NCBI GenBank assembly: GCA_963807425.1
Contig: CAWEBZ010000015.1
Span: 38,415 to 102,414 of the forward strand
Direction of reading: 5' to 3'
From: VRUE01 sp963807425
GTDB taxonomy: Bacteria; Actinomycetota; Thermoleophilia; Solirubrobacterales; 70-9
DNA length: 64,000 nt
Part shown: positions 60,560-64,000 of the stretch, one piece after another
How positions within the stretch are numbered: position 1 is the first letter of the stretch
How the letters are laid out: each line of letters starts with the position of its first letter
Program-made: the position numbers and the translations under genes
The notes under the pieces: model-generated
Told to the model about the DNA's origin: nothing
What the model saw: only the letters and a program-made list of their open reading frames with translations
Databases searched by the model: none

Positions 60560-60930
60560 GAAGCGGCGGCCACACCACGCTCATGGAGCTCGCGAGGTGC
60601 GCACTGTTCGCCTGCTTGCGCCGCTTTCCCGTGACTTGCGGAATTGCGGCTCCTGCGCGGTCGTCCCGACGACGACGCGCTCCTGTTCCCGAATGGCACG
60701 GGCGGCGTCTGGAACGACCCGGCTTGGCAGACCTGGCACCGGATGCCTTGCAGCCTGCCTGTCGCGCCGTTGGTCTGGAGGGTGCTCGCCCGTACGACTC
60801 GCGCCACAGCTTCGTCTCGCTGCTGATCGACATCAGCGAGCGTGTCTCTGCCGAGGATCAGATTGCCCAGGCGCGGCGCGATGTGTCCGGATCGTGTCCG
60901 CTTGACGCGGACGATGCGATGGGGTGGAGG
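60560..60930 (+). pseudogene. decayed tyrosine recombinase (phage-type integrase), C-terminal fragment
   Basis: Pieces in three frames: REVRTVRLLAPLSRDLR, then RGRPDDDALLFPNGTGGVWN and DPAWQTWHR, then ACRAVGLEGARPYDSRHSFVSLLID. The last has the RPYDLRHSF-type box of integrases (Ser in place of Leu). Shifts fall near 60640 and 60745. The N-terminal domain and the catalytic-Tyr end are not recognisable. It stands within 30-400 bp of the right att-like repeat. The rest of the 516-bp gap (60438-60953) shows no gene. Confidence 0.7.
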
Positions 60931-60953
60931 AGCAGGAAACCCCCCACTAATCG

Positions 60954-60988
60954 CTACAACCCCAACTGCTTGCCGAGGATCTCCTTCA
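60954..60988 (+). repeat. right copy of island-flanking direct repeat (attR-like)
   Basis: Matches 52684-52716. It coincides with the last 10 codons and TAG of the acyl-CoA dehydrogenase gene (minus strand, KEILGKQLGL), so integration at a gene's 3' end would have left that gene intact. Confidence 0.75.
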
Positions 60989-62132
60989 TGATCTCGTCGG
61001 TGCCGCCGCCGATCGGGCCGAGGCGGGCGTCGCGGACGGCGCGCTCGATGCCGTACTCGCGCATGTAGCCGTAGCCGCCGTGGATCTGCAGGCACTCGTC
61101 GGCGATTTCGAGGACGCCGCGCTGGGTGACGAGCTTGGCCATCGTCACCTCCTGGATGCAGTTCTGGCCCTCGTGGAAGAGGCGCAGGGCGTTGTAGGTG
61201 ATCGCCTTGGCGGCCTCGGCCTGGGTCGCCATCTCGGCGACCTTGTGGCGGATCACCTGGAAGTTGCCGATCGGGCGGCCGAAGGCCTTGCGCTCCTTGG
61301 CGTAGGAGATCGTCGTCTCGATCAGGCGCTGCATCGCGCCGACGGCGCCGATCGCCATCAGCAGCCGCTCCCAGGCGAAGTTGAACATGATCAGCTTGAA
61401 GCCCTCGTTCTCCTCGCCGAGCAGGTTCTCCTCCGGCACCTCGACGTCGGTGAAGGCGAACTCGCCGGTGTCGGAGGAGTGCCAGCCGAGCTTCTCCAGC
61501 TTCTGCGCCACCTCGTAGCCGGGCATCTCGCGCTCGAGGACGAGGAAGGAGATGCCGTGGTGGCCGCCCTCCTGGGTCGTCTTGCAGGCGCAGACGAGGA
61601 AGTCGGCGCGGACGCCGTTGGTGATGAAGGTCTTGGACCCGTTGACGACGTAGCCGCCGTCGACCCTCTCGGCGAAGGTGGTGATGCCGGCGACGTCGGA
61701 GCCGGCGCCGGGCTCGGTGATCCCCAGGGCGCCGATCTTCTCGCCTGCGATCCCCGGCACCAGCCAGCGCTGCTTCTGCTCCTCGGTGCCGAAATTGAAG
61801 ATCGGCGGCATCGCGATCGAGGCGTGGGCGTTGAGGCCGGCGGCGACGCCGCCCGAGCCGCCCGAGCGGGCCAGCTCCTCGACCCAGATCGCGTCGTGCA
61901 GGTGGGTGCCGCCCTGGCCGCCGTACTCCTCCGGGAACTTCAGCCCGAGGAAGCCGAGCTCGGCGCAGCGCCCGTAGAGCTCACGGGGGAATTCGCGCGC
62001 CTCCTCCCACTCGTCGACGTTGGGCGCGATCTCCTTTAAGACGAAGCGACGCACGGTCTCTCGCAGCTCCTCGTGCTCCTCGCCAAAGGGGGGGAGGGTG
62101 GCGCGCTGCCCGGTGTCCTTGACGACCGTCAT
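60954..62132 (-). CDS. acyl-CoA dehydrogenase
   Basis: 392 residues, usual length. FAD-dependent alpha,beta-oxidation of acyl-CoA. Motifs: LGFLGLKFPEEYGGQGG, GALGITEPGAGSDVAGI, NGSKTFITNG, and QIHGGYGYMREYGIERAVRDAR with GGGTDEIMKEILGKQLGL. The catalytic-base region sits in QIHGGYGY. The ATG start is 4 bp from the preceding stop. Its 3' end is the island's integration site. Confidence 0.95.
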   Translation of the reverse strand: MTVVKDTGQRATLPPFGEEHEELRETVRRFVLKEIAPNVDEWEEAREFPRELYGRCAELGFLGLKFPEEYGGQGGTHLHDAIWVEELARSGGSGGVAAGLNAHASIAMPPIFNFGTEEQKQRWLVPGIAGEKIGALGITEPGAGSDVAGITTFAERVDGGYVVNGSKTFITNGVRADFLVCACKTTQEGGHHGISFLVLEREMPGYEVAQKLEKLGWHSSDTGEFAFTDVEVPEENLLGEENEGFKLIMFNFAWERLLMAIGAVGAMQRLIETTISYAKERKAFGRPIGNFQVIRHKVAEMATQAEAAKAITYNALRLFHEGQNCIQEVTMAKLVTQRGVLEIADECLQIHGGYGYMREYGIERAVRDARLGPIGGGTDEIMKEILGKQLGL

Positions 62133-62133
62133 G

Positions 62134-62589
62134 CTAGTTCCCGCTGCCGGCAGCCCTCGCCGGCGCTTTCCAGTCCTCGAGCATGGTGTAGCCGCGGCCC
62201 TCGTGGTCGAAGCCGAGCAGGTCGCCCTGCGGGTTCTTCTTGCCGCCGTGGTGGTAGGCGCGGACCTCGGCGATCTTGCCGTCGCGGATCAGGAACCACT
62301 CGGTGCCGCGGTCGAGGCGCTGCTCGCCGGACTCCGGGTGCGCGCCAGGTCATCGTCCACTCGATCACGACCTGGTCGCCCTGCTCGATCGCGTTCTCGA
62401 TGTACCACTGGCCGTCGATGCTCTCGACCGCCGAAGGCCGCGTAGCGCGCCGATCGTCTCGGCCCCCTCGTGGGGACCGAGACGCGTGTAGTAGTGGACG
62501 GCGTCGTCGGTGAAGTGCGCCGAGACCGCGTCCGCGTCGCCCGTGTTCAGCGCCTCGTAATAGGAGCGGATGTGATCGACGTGCGACAT
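62134..62589 (-). pseudogene. SnoaL-like NTF2-fold protein, at least two frameshifts
   Basis: ATG 62589 (AAAGGCGGC upstream; 62601 is an alternative). Frame 1 has HIRSYYEALNTGDADAVSAHFTDDAVHYYTRLGPHEGAETIGAL as an N-terminal block, then shifts near 62440. A middle piece has IENAIEQGDQVVIEWTMTW-type residues, then another shift near 62345. The end reads GTEWFLIRDGKIAEVRAYHHG and FDHEGRGYTMLEDWKAPA. The stop is 1 bp before the acyl-CoA dehydrogenase start. Good residue conservation across shifts suggests sequence errors. Confidence 0.68.
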
Positions 62590-62603
62590 GCCGCCTTTCA
62601 TGC

Positions 62604-63823
62604 CTAGATCCCGTAGCTGCGGCCGATCACCTCGAGCATGATCTCGTCGGTGCCGGCTCCGATCCGGTTGAGGCGGACGTCGCGGTAGGCGCGCTCGATC
62701 TCGTACTCCTTCATGTAGCCGTAGCCGCCGTGGATCTGGATGCACTCGTCGGCGACCTCGCAGGCGATCCGCGAGGTGTAGAGCTTGGCCTGGGAGATCT
62801 CGCGCACCGGGTACTCGCCGTTGTCGTAGCGCCAGGCGGTCGCGTAGGTGAACTGGCGGGCGGCTTCGATCTTGGTCGCCATCTCGGCGAACTTGTGGCG
62901 GATCACCTGGAAGTTGCCGATCGAGCGGCCGAAGGCCTTGCGCTCCTTGGCGTACTCGAGGGTGCGCTCGAACATCCGCTGCGCCCCGGCGACGGCGCCG
63001 GCGCAGGCGACCATCCGCTCGCTCTGGAGCTCCCAGGCGATGTGGTAGAAGCCCTTGCCTTCCTCGCCGAGCAGGTTCTCGACCGGGACGCGGACGTCCT
63101 CGAAGCTGAGTTCGGCGGTGTCGGAGGCGTGCATCCCCATCTTCTCGAGCTTGCGCGAGACGCTGAAGCCGGGCACCGTCTCGCCGTTCTCGTCGCGCAG
63201 GTCGACGACCAGCAGGCTGATCCCGTCGTGCGCTTTCTCGGGGTCGGTCTTGACGACGAGGACGATGAAGTCGGCGCGGGCGCCGTTGGTGATGAACATC
63301 TTCGAGCCGTTGACGACGAATTCGTCGCCGTCGCGGATCGCCGTGGTGCGGATGTCGGCGACGTCGGAGCCGACCTCGGGCTCGGTGATCCCGAGGCAGC
63401 CGATCTTCTCGCCGCGCGATCGCCTTGCGGCAGGTAGCGGCTCTTGAGCTCGTCGGTGCCGAGCATCTCGATCGGCGGCAGGACCATGTCGGTGTGGACG
63501 ACGAAGCCCATGTTGAGGCCGCCGGAGCCGGTGTAGCTCATGCACTCGGCGCGGACCAGCGAGTAGTAGTAGTCGCCGCCCTGGCCGCCGTACTCCTCCG
63601 GGAAGCAGAGGCCGAGGAAGCCGAGCTCACCGGCGCGCTTGAGGACCGCGTCGGGCCAGGTCGTCTCCTCCCACTCGTTGCGGTGGGGCCAGAGCTCTTT
63701 CTGGACCCAGGCCTGCATCGACTCGCGCAGGTCTTCGTGCTCCTGCGTGAAGATCATGTGCTTGCGCTCGGCGCCGTGGTCGGGCTTGATCACTTTGGAG
63801 CCGTTGGTCGTCGCAGTCGCCAC
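62604..63823 (-). pseudogene. acyl-CoA dehydrogenase, one frameshift
   Basis: GTG 63823 with GAGAGAT upstream (VATATTNGSKVIKP...). N part in one frame: IFTQEHEDLRESMQAWVQKEL, GFLGLCFPEEYGGQGG, MLGTDELKSRYLPQ. A shift near 63420 moves to the frame with RGEKIGCLGITEPEVGSDVADI, NGSKMFITNGARAD, IHGGYGYMKEYEIERAYRDVR and GAGTDEIMLEVIGRSYGI. About 405 residues when joined. Followed on the same strand by the NTF2-like and second acyl-CoA dehydrogenase genes. Probably a sequencing indel in an intact gene. Confidence 0.85.
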
Positions 63824-63859
63824 TGGTATCTCTCCTCGTTCGATGATCTCCACGGGGAC

Positions 63860-63903
63860 GTGCCACTGGTTAGGCACCTATAGGGGCACACAACTGGTGG
63901 CAC
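63860..63903. promoter_or_regulatory. inverted repeat upstream of the acyl-CoA dehydrogenase operon
   Basis: GTGCCACTGGTT (63860-63871) and AACTGGTGGCAC (63892-63903) are inverted copies with 10 of 12 matching and a 20-base spacer. It lies between the minus-strand operon (start 63823) and the plus-strand CDS at 63964. Confidence 0.5.
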
Positions 63904-63963
63904 GTAGCGGGGTGGACAGTAGCACTTCCTACTTTCGACTGAGTCGGCTATGGTCCGCCGCGC

Positions 63964-64000
63964 ATGGACTACGAGGTCGTCAAGTACGAGGTGGCTGGCG
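63964..64000 (+). CDS. start of a CDS, possibly enoyl-CoA hydratase family (3' truncated by window)
   Basis: ATG followed by codons for MDYEVVKYEVAG, running off the window. Crotonase-family proteins often begin with such a YEVxGxV strand, and the neighbours are acyl-CoA enzymes. Only 12 codons are visible, so identity is a guess. Confidence 0.4.
   Translation, partial: MDYEVVKYEVAG

Larger units (their letters stand above)
52684..60988. mobile_element. 8.3-kb genomic island with STAND-nuclease cargo
   Basis: Bounded by att-like direct repeats. The right one is the 3' end of an acyl-CoA dehydrogenase gene, and a decayed tyrosine-recombinase fragment lies just inside it. Cargo: a 2,127-aa STAND NTPase with nuclease-like N-terminus, an overlapping helical partner and a small nuclease-like gene. 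Codon use is visibly less GC3-rich than the flanks. The island no longer seems mobile. Confidence 0.7.

Noticed and set aside
61080..62039. 319-codon plus-strand frame opposite the acyl-CoA dehydrogenase
   Set aside because: Low-complexity mirror of a conserved gene; no start signal.

Overview
The window is GC-rich, densely packed DNA from an actinobacterium. My best guess is class Thermoleophilia (Solirubrobacterales-like), which is an inference from gene content: a DesA3-type desaturase with its reductase, an F420-type DDN-fold oxidoreductase, a SigB/SigF stress sigma factor, several acyl-CoA enzymes, rubredoxin and NAD-dependent ligase. Most genes abut or overlap by 4 bp, and start codons are often GTG or TTG.

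Layout. 1-5.4 kb: the 3' end of surE, ligA, two small membrane ORFs, a PBP4-type carboxypeptidase and a divergent patatin-like lipase. 5.4-7.1 kb: an IS110-family insertion bounded by a long imperfect inverted repeat, then a second compact inverted-repeat element. 7.1-19.2 kb: housekeeping and stress genes (acyl-CoA ligase, DsbA-like protein, tRNA-Pro, ferritin-like protein, carboxyltransferase, an RsbW-like ATPase convergent with a SigB/SigF factor, sodA, GMC oxidoreductase, rubredoxin, LemA). Promoters of SigF type lie in front of the ATPase, the sigma gene and sodA. 19.3-22.7 kb: a TasA/SipW-type secreted-fibre locus with a class I c-di-GMP riboswitch between its first and second genes. 22.7-32.6 kb: Nudix, an ECF sigma factor with a DUF4349 membrane protein, bioA, the desaturase system with a MarR regulator and an MFS exporter, and yaaA. 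32.6-38.7 kb: a tightly packed minus-strand run of seven genes (BCCP-like protein, enoyl-CoA hydratase, AlkA-like glycosylase, diguanylate cyclase, bioB, bioF, bioD). 38.7-52.7 kb: glycosyltransferase, a secreted protein, then amidase, tetR and glpK, all frameshifted, followed by lipid and small-molecule enzymes. 60.95-64 kb: two acyl-CoA dehydrogenases, one frameshifted, and the start of another CDS.

The accessory part is an 8.3-kb island (52,684-60,988). It is bounded by a direct repeat of about 33-35 bp matching the 3' end of the acyl-CoA dehydrogenase gene at its right edge, and it holds a decayed tyrosine-recombinase fragment next to that edge. Its main cargo is a 2,127-residue protein with an N-terminal QxK-type nuclease-like region, a STAND-type P-loop NTPase and a very long helical C-terminus. 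This is the architecture of antiviral STAND (Avs-like) immunity proteins. An overlapping coiled-coil partner gene and a small frameshifted nuclease-like gene lie downstream.

Two signalling parts of the window may be linked: the diguanylate cyclase with an intact GGDEF motif and inhibitory RxxD site, and the c-di-GMP riboswitch on the TasA/SipW locus. The many single-base frameshifts in three neighbouring genes at 40.3-43.0 kb and again at 62.1-63.5 kb look more like sequence errors than biology, so broken genes elsewhere should be read with that in mind.
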